A DNA stretch of 10,415 nucleotides. Source: an uncultured Mailhella sp. (GTDB taxonomy: Bacteria; Desulfobacterota; Desulfovibrionia; Desulfovibrionales; Desulfovibrionaceae). The stretch covers positions 1-10,415 of the forward strand of contig CAOMFZ010000067.1 of assembly GCA_948482415.1 (NCBI GenBank), in the 5' to 3' direction. This document shows positions 1 through 5,924 of the stretch, one piece after another; the first letter of the stretch is position 1; every line of letters starts with the position of its first letter. The position numbers and the translations under genes are program-made. The notes beneath the pieces were generated by a model. That model was not told the DNA's origin. It saw only the letters and a program-made list of their open reading frames with translations, and did no database searches.

Positions 1-100
1 TACAGATAAAGACAGCAGAGATGCCACCGGAATGGCGACGAAGTCAGTTCTGTTAGGCGAAGAATGAGCCTTACAGAACTGGGCAGCAGAGATAAAAGTG
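1..100. repeat. structured non-coding stretch with imperfect inverted repeat and flanking direct repeats
   Basis: This stretch is more GC-rich than the surrounding AT-rich spacer and carries no convincing gene. An inverted repeat pairs 45-58 (CAGTTCTGTTAGGC) with 68-81 (GCCTTACAGAACTG) over 14 positions with one T-T mismatch and a 9-base loop. A 10-base direct repeat, CAGCAGAGAT, lies on both sides at 13-22 and 84-93. A shorter hairpin (GCCA 23-26 with TGGC 33-36) lies between. Short open frames cross it to the window edge but end within about 70 bases and match nothing I recognise. It could be a dispersed repeat, a structured leader or small RNA, or the 3' end of a non-coding gene cut by the window. 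I could not match it to a known riboswitch or to RNase P, SRP or tmRNA. Confidence 0.5.
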
Positions 101-195
101 CTCTCCCTGTAAAATTGCAACTATTTCCAGAAATACTTTAGCCAAACTACCAAAAGAATTTTCATTTTTTATCGTTTTCCCCCTTAACTAAAACC

Positions 196-224
196 TTGCA
201 AGTTTTTTCTTCTTTCTTTATACT
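196..224 (+). promoter_or_regulatory. sigma70-like promoter for the acyl-CoA ligase
   Basis: TTGCAA at 196-201 and TATACT at 219-224 are separated by exactly 17 bases and match the -35 and -10 consensus well (TTGACA/TATAAT). Transcription would start near 231, giving a leader of about 20 bases before the ATG at 253. The -35 box includes the TTG at 196, so that codon should not be used as a start. This is a consensus-based prediction. Confidence 0.65.
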
Positions 225-252
225 TATTAAAATTTTCTTCACTTGGATTTCT

Positions 253-1902
253 ATGTCAGAATTTAAACTTATGGAAAAAACTCTTGGACAGATTTTAGAT
301 GATACTGTCAGTCTCTATCCTCAGAATACGGCTTTTATCTATACTGAGTCAGGACTGCGTTTAACCTGGAAAGAATTTCAAGAAGAAGTAAATACCATTG
401 CCAAAGGATTAATGGCACTTGGTGTCCAAAGAGGCGAAAAACTCGCTGTATGGTCCCCCAATGTGCCCCATTGGATTTCCTTTATGTTTGCCATTGCCAA
501 GGTTGGCGCCATTCTTGTGACGGTGAATACTAATTACCGCAGTAATGAGCTTTGCTATCAATTGCAGCAGTCAGAATGTGAAAACCTTTGTCTTGTCAAA
601 AGTTACCGCGAACATAATTTTATGAGTACGCTGGGTTCCTTTGCTCCTGAAGTTTTCACACAGGAACGGGAAAATTTACACTGTGAAAAGCTTCCTCATT
701 TGAAACGCGTTATTTATTTTGGCGATGATGAACAAAAAAACATGTTTTCTGTTGAGGAAATAAAAAAACTTGCCCGGACTGTTTCTGATGAAGAATTTCA
801 AAAACGGCAGGACAGCCTCAGCCCTTATGACACTGTCAATATGCAGTACACTTCCGGCACAACCGGCTTCCCAAAAGGGGTTATGCTCAGCCATGTCAAT
901 ATTGGCAATAACGGTTTTTGGATTGGCGAAAATCAAAAACTGACTTCCAAGGATACGGCGTGTCTGCCTGCGCCATTTTTCCATTGCTTAGGCTGTGTTT
1001 TGGGATTATTAGCTGATATTACGCACGGCACCTGTTCTGTGGTTATGGAAAACTTTAATCCTGTTCAGGTGATGACTGCCGTTGAAACGCATAAATGCAC
1101 GTCCCTGATTGGTGTACCCAGCATGTATCTTTCCATTGTTGAGCATAAGCTCTTCAAAAAGTTTGATTATTCAACTTTGCGCACGGGCATTATGAGCGGT
1201 GCCATTTGCCCCATTCCGCTCATGGAGCGCGTTGTCGATGAAATGAACATGAAGGAAATCACCATTCCCTACGGGCTGACAGAAAATTCCCCTGTTATGA
1301 CCATGTCCACCACCAATGAAACCATTGAGGACAGATGCGCAACTGTGGGCAAAGCAATGCCGGGCATTGAAGTGGAAATTCATGACCCCGTCACCAATGA
1401 AAAACTTCCTGTGAATACGCAGGGGGAAATTTGCAGCCGCGGCTATTGTGTTATGCAGGGTTATTACAAAAATCAGGAAGCAACCGACAGTGTCATTGAT
1501 AAAGATGGCTGGCTCCATTCAGGTGACCTTGGTGTGCTTGACGAACGCGGTTATTTAAAAATCACAGGCAGAATTAAAGATATGATTGTACGCGGCGGTG
1601 AAAATATTTATCCCCGTGAACTTGAGGAATTTCTTATTCATATGCCTGATGTTCTTGATGTGCAGGTTGTGGGCTTCCCTTCCCGTAAATACGGCGAAGA
1701 TATTGCTGCATTTTTCCTTACCCGCAATAACAAAACCATCAAAGCAGAAGATGTACGCGATTTTTGCCGCGGCCGCATTGCATGGCATAAAATTCCCCGT
1801 CAAGTGGCAACAGTAGAAGAATATCCCCATACTGCCAACGGCAAAATCCAAAAATACAAACTGCGCGAACTTGCCGAAAAACTGTTTACCCAAGAAAAAT
1901 AA
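253..1902 (+). CDS. AMP-forming acyl-CoA ligase, ACSF2-like (549 aa)
   Basis: This is an ANL-superfamily enzyme predicted to activate a carboxylic acid, probably a medium-chain or longer fatty acid, with ATP and join it to CoA in the cytoplasm. Visible motifs are the phosphate-binding loop YTSGTTGFPKG (199-209), the adenylate-binding YGLTE (340-344), the GWLHSGD motif with the ribose-binding Asp (419-425), the hinge GRIKD (439-443), and the C-terminal catalytic Lys in NGKIQK (K531). Length is normal for the family, and segments such as LRTGIMSG and ENIYPRELEE resemble ACSF2-type ligases. I start at ATG 253: an in-frame TTG at 196 falls inside the promoter and would add a 19-residue hydrophobic tail. 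A weak GGA lies at 245-247. ATG 271 is an alternative. Substrate chain length cannot be read from sequence. It probably shares a transcript with the methyltransferase gene 25 bp downstream. Confidence 0.9.
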   Translation: MSEFKLMEKTLGQILDDTVSLYPQNTAFIYTESGLRLTWKEFQEEVNTIAKGLMALGVQRGEKLAVWSPNVPHWISFMFAIAKVGAILVTVNTNYRSNELCYQLQQSECENLCLVKSYREHNFMSTLGSFAPEVFTQERENLHCEKLPHLKRVIYFGDDEQKNMFSVEEIKKLARTVSDEEFQKRQDSLSPYDTVNMQYTSGTTGFPKGVMLSHVNIGNNGFWIGENQKLTSKDTACLPAPFFHCLGCVLGLLADITHGTCSVVMENFNPVQVMTAVETHKCTSLIGVPSMYLSIVEHKLFKKFDYSTLRTGIMSGAICPIPLMERVVDEMNMKEITIPYGLTENSPVMTMSTTNETIEDRCATVGKAMPGIEVEIHDPVTNEKLPVNTQGEICSRGYCVMQGYYKNQEATDSVIDKDGWLHSGDLGVLDERGYLKITGRIKDMIVRGGENIYPRELEEFLIHMPDVLDVQVVGFPSRKYGEDIAAFFLTRNNKTIKAEDVRDFCRGRIAWHKIPRQVATVEEYPHTANGKIQKYKLRELAEKLFTQEK

Positions 1903-1927
1903 GTTTTAGTCGGTTAAGATAAACACT

Positions 1928-2896
1928 ATGGAAAAAACCTGCGTTTATATTGCTCCGCGCTTTTTTGAACATGAACTCAAAAAAGAACTGGGATATCTTG
2001 GTATTCCTGTTCTGCGGCAGTATGGACGCTTTTTTTATTGTGAAGAAAGAGCTGTTCCCCCTGTCTGGGCACAAAATACTTGGTATAATCCGCAAATTCT
2101 GGAAATCAATTCCATTGGCGATGCCTGCAAAAAGCTCAAAGCTATCCAACGCAACTGGCACAGCTGTCCCATAGATTTCTTTCGGCGCGCCAAACTCATT
2201 GAAGAGGAACTGCCCAAAATTCATTTTAAACCGCATGCCTACGGAGCACCCTGCCCTGAAGCGAATTTAGGAGCATGGACACTCCTTAGCCCCAACACGC
2301 TTTTATACAGCACCCAAACCTCTTCCCCCTTTCCTCATGGTGAACTTAATTTTATTGAAAATAAAGAAGAACCGCCAAGCCGTGCCTATTTGAAATTATG
2401 GGAAATTTTTACCCTTTGCGGATACTTCCCCAAAGCAGGCGAACATGCCATTGATTTAGGCGCCTGCCCCGGCGGCTGGACTTGGGTCATGGCAAAGCAT
2501 GGTGTCAATATCCTTGCCATTGATAAAGCTGAAATTGTCCCAGAAGTACGAACTATGCCAACTGTAACCTATGAAAATAAAAGCGGTTTTTCTCTTCGTC
2601 CCCAAGATTATCCCAAAATTGACTGGCTTCTTTCCGATATGGCTTGCTACCCAAGCAGACTTTATGAATTAACGAGGCAATGGCTTGAAAGCGGCTCTGT
2701 AAAGAATTTTGTTTTCACCATAAAACTGCAGGGTGAAGACACCAAAGAACATATTGATTTATTTAGAAATATTAAAAATTCCTCACTTTTGCATTTATCC
2801 TGCAACAAACACGAATTCACATGGATTTACGGCGATATACAAAAAAGTTTTGAAAAAAAAAGAAAAAATCTTGACAAGAGAATAGTAAACAACTAG
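1928..2896 (+). CDS. rlmM: RlmM-like SAM-dependent rRNA 2'-O-methyltransferase (322 aa)
   Basis: The C-terminal half is an FtsJ/RrmJ-type Rossmann methyltransferase. The SAM motif DLGACPGGWTW (176-186) is nearly identical to that of E. coli RlmM, and an acidic residue follows at D199 (LAIDK). The K-D-K-E catalytic set is complete: K156 in SRAYLKL, D237 in LLSDMA, K266 in FTIKLQ, E296 in KHEFTW. The N-terminal part (about 1-145) resembles the RlmM RNA-binding region but is shorter; E. coli RlmM is about 366 aa. By family the role is 2'-O-methylation of a cytidine in 23S rRNA; the exact target here is inferred. The Shine-Dalgarno is weak (AAGA 1916-1919), consistent with read-through from the ligase gene. 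The 3' end has runs of nine and six A (2853-2861, 2863-2868) coding a Lys-rich tail, and overlaps the hup promoter. Confidence 0.85.
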   Translation: MEKTCVYIAPRFFEHELKKELGYLGIPVLRQYGRFFYCEERAVPPVWAQNTWYNPQILEINSIGDACKKLKAIQRNWHSCPIDFFRRAKLIEEELPKIHFKPHAYGAPCPEANLGAWTLLSPNTLLYSTQTSSPFPHGELNFIENKEEPPSRAYLKLWEIFTLCGYFPKAGEHAIDLGACPGGWTWVMAKHGVNILAIDKAEIVPEVRTMPTVTYENKSGFSLRPQDYPKIDWLLSDMACYPSRLYELTRQWLESGSVKNFVFTIKLQGEDTKEHIDLFRNIKNSSLLHLSCNKHEFTWIYGDIQKSFEKKRKNLDKRIVNN

Positions 2897-2899
2897 GTT
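2871..2899 (+). promoter_or_regulatory. putative hup promoter inside the end of the methyltransferase gene
   Basis: A perfect -35 box TTGACA is at 2871-2876, preceded by a long A-rich tract (2841-2868) that could act as an UP element. Seventeen bases later TAGGTT (2894-2899) is a weak -10 that includes the TAG stop of the upstream gene. This would leave a leader of roughly 55 bases before the hup ATG, containing a small ACAC/GTGT inverted repeat (2907-2910, 2920-2923). The -35 is convincing; the -10 is not. Confidence 0.5.
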
Positions 2900-2950
2900 T
2901 AACTTAACACTCTTTAACGGTGTGAATAAATTTTGCATTTTAACAAAAAT

Positions 2951-2954
2951 GGAG
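2951..2954 (+). promoter_or_regulatory. ribosome binding site that decides the hup start
   Basis: GGAG followed by six bases precedes ATG 2961. It selects this ATG over the in-frame GTG at 2922, which has no Shine-Dalgarno and would add 13 residues unlike any HU N-terminus. Confidence 0.8.
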
Positions 2955-2960
2955 ACAAAA

Positions 2961-3236
2961 ATGACTAAAGCTGAACTCATTGAAAAAATCCATGCTAAGT
3001 CTGGTTTACCTACAAAAGCTAAGACTGAAGCTGCTCTTGACGCAACTATCGCAGCTATTACCGAAAGCCTTTCTGCCGGTGAGTCAATCACTTTAACAGG
3101 TTTTGGTAGTTTTAAAGTAACAAAACGTGCTGCTCGTAAAGGCCGTAACCCTCGTACCGGTCAAGAAATCAATATTCCACCATCATCTGTTGTAAAATTT
3201 ACCCCAGGTAAAAATCTTAAAGAAGCAGTAAATTAA
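2961..3236 (+). CDS. hup: HU-family DNA-binding protein (91 aa)
   Basis: Small basic histone-like protein of the HU/IHF family. It binds and bends DNA as a dimer, compacts the nucleoid and assists replication, recombination and transcription. The helical N-terminus MTKAELIEKI is typical. GFGSFKV (47-53) leads into the beta-arm, which carries the family signature RNPRTGQEI (62-70) with the DNA-intercalating proline at P64. The C-terminal FTPGKNLKEAV is also typical. Length is the usual 90-95 residues. The usual IPASKVPKF segment reads IPPSSVVKF here, a mild variant. Codon use is visibly different from its neighbours (many GCT, CGT, GGT), as expected for a highly expressed gene. It has its own promoter and terminator and so is probably a single-gene unit. 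HU versus an IHF subunit cannot be fully separated by eye, but HU fits better. Confidence 0.95.
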   Translation: MTKAELIEKIHAKSGLPTKAKTEAALDATIAAITESLSAGESITLTGFGSFKVTKRAARKGRNPRTGQEINIPPSSVVKFTPGKNLKEAVN

Positions 3237-3263
3237 GTCTTTTTGCCTACCAAACATTTTTAT

Positions 3264-3291
3264 AAAAAAGTACCTTTATGGTACTTTTTTT
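3264..3291 (+). terminator. intrinsic terminator of hup
   Basis: An 11-bp perfect stem pairs 3264-3274 (AAAAAAGTACC) with 3280-3290 (GGTACTTTTTT), with a 5-base loop TTTAT. The 3' arm forms a run of seven T (3285-3291). It begins 28 bases after the hup stop codon. The A-rich 5' arm also gives a T-run on the opposite strand, so it may work in both directions. Confidence 0.9.
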
Positions 3292-3309
3292 ATTTAAAAC
3301 TTCGCTTTG

Positions 3310-3343
3310 TTATAGAAAACGGTTGATAATCAATCACCTATAA
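3310..3343. repeat. imperfect inverted repeat in the hup-dapB spacer
   Basis: Outer arms TTATAG (3310-3315) and CTATAA (3338-3343) enclose an inner near-palindrome GGTTGAT-A-ATCAATC (3321-3335), whose core TTGATAATCAA is perfect. The symmetry with almost no loop is more like a protein-binding site than an RNA hairpin, but no specific regulator can be named. Confidence 0.45.
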
Positions 3344-3354
3344 ACACATGTATC

Positions 3355-3379
3355 CTTGTTTTTCAGAAAGAAAAACAAG
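3355..3379. repeat. perfect 10-bp inverted repeat
   Basis: CTTGTTTTTC (3355-3364) and GAAAAACAAG (3370-3379) are perfect reverse complements separated by AGAAA. No T-run follows, so it is not a standard terminator on the + strand. It lies 10 bases before a second, stronger palindrome. Confidence 0.7.
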
Positions 3380-3389
3380 CGATGTGGGG

Positions 3390-3414
3390 TATGGGGGAAA
3401 TCATTTCCCCCATA
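3390..3414. repeat. perfect 12-bp palindrome, G5/C5 core
   Basis: TATGGGGGAAAT (3390-3401) and ATTTCCCCCATA (3403-3414) are perfect reverse complements around a single C. An AAAAAA tract follows on the + strand, and no T-run follows on either strand, so terminator function is not supported. A GC-rich core inside a very AT-rich spacer suggests a REP-like repeat unit, a structured RNA element or a symmetric operator. The rest of the spacer (3292-3556) shows only these repeats and the dapB promoter. Confidence 0.7.
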
Positions 3415-3509
3415 AAAAAGTAATTTCAATGTTTATTTTACAATTATATCAAATAATTATAAAATAAACCCAACACTAGAACAAAGCAAAAACTTTTTAT
3501 TTCTTTTTC

Positions 3510-3538
3510 TTGCAGATTATGGTAAAGTTAATCATATT
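3510..3538 (+). promoter_or_regulatory. putative promoter of the dapB operon
   Basis: TTGCAG (3510-3515) and CATATT (3533-3538) are 17 bases apart, with an AT-rich tract upstream. An alternative extended -10, TGGTAAAGT (3520-3528), overlaps. The start would lie just before the Shine-Dalgarno AAAGGA (3545-3550), giving a very short leader. The preceding terminator at 3264-3291 requires some promoter in this spacer. Confidence 0.45.
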
Positions 3539-3556
3539 TATTTAAAAGGATAACGT

Positions 3557-4342
3557 ATGAGTACAAATCTTATTATTTTAGGTGCCGGCGGACGCATGGG
3601 CTCAACCCTTATTCGCCTTGCTTCCAATTCAGAGGACTTATCAATTGTTGCCATTGTTGAACCTAAAGCAGAATTTGTACCCCATACGCCCAAACCCTGT
3701 TTTGTGGCTCAAAGTTTAAAAGACTGCATTGAAAAATTCCCTCACGCTGTTATTATTGACTTTACTTCCAAAACTTCCACCATGGAACATGCTGCCTTAG
3801 CCGCAAAACATAAAAATCCGCTCATTATCGGCACCACAGGTCTTTCCAATGAAGAAAAAGCACAAATTGCCGAATACGCCAAAGAAACCCCCATTATGAT
3901 GTCTCCTAACATGAGCGTGGGCATCAATGTACTTCTTGATATTCTGCCCAAACTCACCGCCATGCTCGGTGATGATTATGATACTGACCTTATGGAAATT
4001 CACCACAATCTCAAAAAGGACGCACCCAGCGGAACTGCCCTGCGTCTTGCCGAAGCTGTTGCCGAAGGAAAAGGCAAAAAACTGGAAGATGTTGCCTGCT
4101 ATCACCGTGAAGGCATTATCGGCGAAAGACCAAAAGATGAAATTGGCATACAAACCCTTCGCGGCGGTGATGTGGTAGGCGTACATACCGTTTATTATAT
4201 GGGTTCCGGAGAACGTATTGAAATCACTCACCACGCCCATTCAAGAGAAAATTTTGCCAATGGGGCTTTGCGGGCTGCCCGCTGGATTTCCGCGCAAAAA
4301 GCCGGCAGATTATATTCCATGCATGACGTACTTAAAGGATAA
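3557..4342 (+). CDS. dapB: 4-hydroxy-tetrahydrodipicolinate reductase (261 aa)
   Basis: DapB reduces 4-hydroxy-tetrahydrodipicolinate with NAD(P)H in the diaminopimelate pathway, which supplies lysine and the peptidoglycan cross-linking residue. The N-terminal Rossmann fold carries the dinucleotide loop GAGGRMG (9-15), and IIGTTGLS (90-97) is the conserved cofactor-side loop. The substrate-binding and catalytic segment EIHHNLKKDAPSGTA (147-161) contains the conserved His pair (149-150), with K153 aligning with the catalytic Lys of E. coli DapB. The C-terminal LRGGDVVGVHTVYY and SRENFANGALRAA segments are also characteristic. Length (E. coli 273 aa) is complete. Start ATG 3557 has a good Shine-Dalgarno (AAAGGA, 6 bases away). 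It is the first gene of a run with nadE 14 bp downstream. Confidence 0.97.
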   Translation: MSTNLIILGAGGRMGSTLIRLASNSEDLSIVAIVEPKAEFVPHTPKPCFVAQSLKDCIEKFPHAVIIDFTSKTSTMEHAALAAKHKNPLIIGTTGLSNEEKAQIAEYAKETPIMMSPNMSVGINVLLDILPKLTAMLGDDYDTDLMEIHHNLKKDAPSGTALRLAEAVAEGKGKKLEDVACYHREGIIGERPKDEIGIQTLRGGDVVGVHTVYYMGSGERIEITHHAHSRENFANGALRAARWISAQKAGRLYSMHDVLKG

Positions 4343-4356
4343 ACAGGGAGTAGCTT

Positions 4357-5904
4357 ATGCGCTTCTATCTCTATCAAATAAATAGTAAATTAGGGGATAT
4401 GCAGGGAAATTCCCAAAAAATTCTTTCATTTGCCAAAGATTTTGGATTAGATTGCTGTACACTGCTTCCCTCACTTCCTCTTATCGGGCAGCCATATGAT
4501 GAAATCAGCCATGTAGGCGGTTTTTTAGAGCGGATAAAAAAACAGGAGCTTTCCTGTTCAGCTGCCAATATTTTATATGAAAGTCTTGAGTCCTTACATG
4601 AATTTTCAAAACATAATTTTTTGAGATACGAACTTTCATGGAAAACATGCGGTGATTTTACTCAGCAAGAAACATTGTTCACGCTTAATGGACTGAATAT
4701 TTTTGCTTTTCACATCCAGCAAAACAATTTTGCAGATTTTCTTGCAATCCTTCCGGTTCCGGAAAAAACAGACCTTGTTTATTTTGCAGCTGCCCATACT
4801 TTTTATGACGGTTTTTCTGTGAAAGAACTTCTGTCTGAATTTGCTCAAAAACATCATAAACCCGTTGTCTATGTCAATGCCTGCGGTGCAAGTGACGGAA
4901 CTGTTTTTGCAGGACAAAGCATGCTTTTTGATGCAAACGGTACTTTGCTTTTGCAATTAAAACCTTTTTGTGAAGACAGTGCATATTTTGACTTTGACGG
5001 CAAAACCGTAACCATACAAGAAAAAACAGAGGAAAAAACGCTTTCTGCGGACGGCTTATTATTTATGGGAGCAAAGCAGGCACTTGCCGATTATGCGCAA
5101 AAAACGGGAATACAAAAAGCTGTGATTGGTTTAAGCGGCGGCATGGATTCTGCCCTTGTGGCTGCCATTGCCTGTGAAGCTCTGGGCAGTGAAAATGTCA
5201 CAGGCATACTCATGCCCTCCCAATATAGTTCTAAAGAAAGCCTTGATGACGCGCTTAATCTTGCCAAAAATCTCGGCATGTCCTTTCATATTATTCATAT
5301 TACAGCTATTGCCAAAAGCTTTGAAAACGCTCTTGCACAAAGTTTTAAAAGAGTTCCGGCTATCCATGGGGAAAACGATACCACTCCTGAAAATATCCAA
5401 GCCCGCACACGGGGCAATCTTTTAACCGCTTTTGCCAACCACATTGGCGCCATGGTCATCGGAACCGGCAATAAATCCGAAGCTGCCATGGGCTACTGCA
5501 CGTTGTATGGAGACACGGTCGGCGCATTGGAACCCATTGCCGACATTTATAAATCACGGGTATATGCTGTTGCAAAATGGTATAATGATAAAAAGGGAAC
5601 AGAAATTATCCCTCACAATGTTTTTGTTAAAGCTCCCACAGCAGAACTCAAGCCGGGTCAAAAAGACGAAGATACACTTCCTCCTTATCCTTATCTTGAT
5701 GCGATTCTTTACCAGCTCCTCGAACAGGGCAAAGCCCCGGAAGAAATACACGAAGAACATTTAACCTGCGATGAGATTGCCCTTATTTATCATCGTTTGA
5801 AAACCAGTGAATTTAAAAGAAAACAATGCCCTTTCCCTGTTGTTCTTTCTTCCTGCCCCTTCGGCAAGAGATGGAACCCATCATCAAGCGCTAAAGTTTT
5901 CTAA
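4357..5904 (+). CDS. nadE: NAD+ synthetase with degenerate glutaminase domain (515 aa)
   Basis: The C-terminal part (about 235-515) is an intact NAD+ synthetase that amidates nicotinic acid adenine dinucleotide using ATP. It carries the PP-loop SGGMDS (260-265), GTGNKSE (369-375), YGDTVGALEPIADIYKS, and a typical SEFKRKQ C-terminus. The N-terminal part (about 1-225) is laid out like the carbon-nitrogen-hydrolase glutaminase of long NadE proteins: it opens with YQINSKLGDMQGN and later has VYVNACGASDGTVFAGQS. Its active site looks lost. The usual FPELxxxGYP motif reads LPSLPLIGQP, with Ser39 in place of the catalytic Glu. The usual ICEDIW reads HIQQNNF, with Ile120 in place of the nucleophilic Cys. 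The stretch between them is shorter than usual. The enzyme may therefore use free ammonia. Shine-Dalgarno GGGAG (4346-4350) supports the start. Cotranscribed with dapB and fadD. Confidence 0.93.
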   Translation: MRFYLYQINSKLGDMQGNSQKILSFAKDFGLDCCTLLPSLPLIGQPYDEISHVGGFLERIKKQELSCSAANILYESLESLHEFSKHNFLRYELSWKTCGDFTQQETLFTLNGLNIFAFHIQQNNFADFLAILPVPEKTDLVYFAAAHTFYDGFSVKELLSEFAQKHHKPVVYVNACGASDGTVFAGQSMLFDANGTLLLQLKPFCEDSAYFDFDGKTVTIQEKTEEKTLSADGLLFMGAKQALADYAQKTGIQKAVIGLSGGMDSALVAAIACEALGSENVTGILMPSQYSSKESLDDALNLAKNLGMSFHIIHITAIAKSFENALAQSFKRVPAIHGENDTTPENIQARTRGNLLTAFANHIGAMVIGTGNKSEAAMGYCTLYGDTVGALEPIADIYKSRVYAVAKWYNDKKGTEIIPHNVFVKAPTAELKPGQKDEDTLPPYPYLDAILYQLLEQGKAPEEIHEEHLTCDEIALIYHRLKTSEFKRKQCPFPVVLSSCPFGKRWNPSSSAKVF

Positions 5905-5924
5905 TTATTACACAAGGATACAGT

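Noticed and set aside
1..100. Known riboswitch or housekeeping RNA at the left edge
   Set aside because: I compared it from memory with glycine, cobalamin, ZTP and SAM riboswitches and with RNase P, SRP RNA and tmRNA cores; no diagnostic core motif is present.
2922..2960. Upstream GTG start for hup
   Set aside because: It has no Shine-Dalgarno and would add 13 residues not seen in HU proteins, while ATG 2961 has GGAG at ideal spacing.
3381..3398. G-quadruplex from the GGGG and GGGGG runs
   Set aside because: Only two G-runs are present on one strand, and the second is tied up in a perfect palindrome.
3390..3420. The G5/C5 palindrome as a rho-independent terminator
   Set aside because: It is followed by an A-tract, not a T-run, on the + strand, and no T-run follows on the minus strand; the nearby hup terminator already does the job.
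3797..4240. 147-codon open frame on the minus strand inside dapB
   Set aside because: Antisense shadow of conserved dapB sequence, with Phe-, Asn- and His-rich translation typical of such frames.
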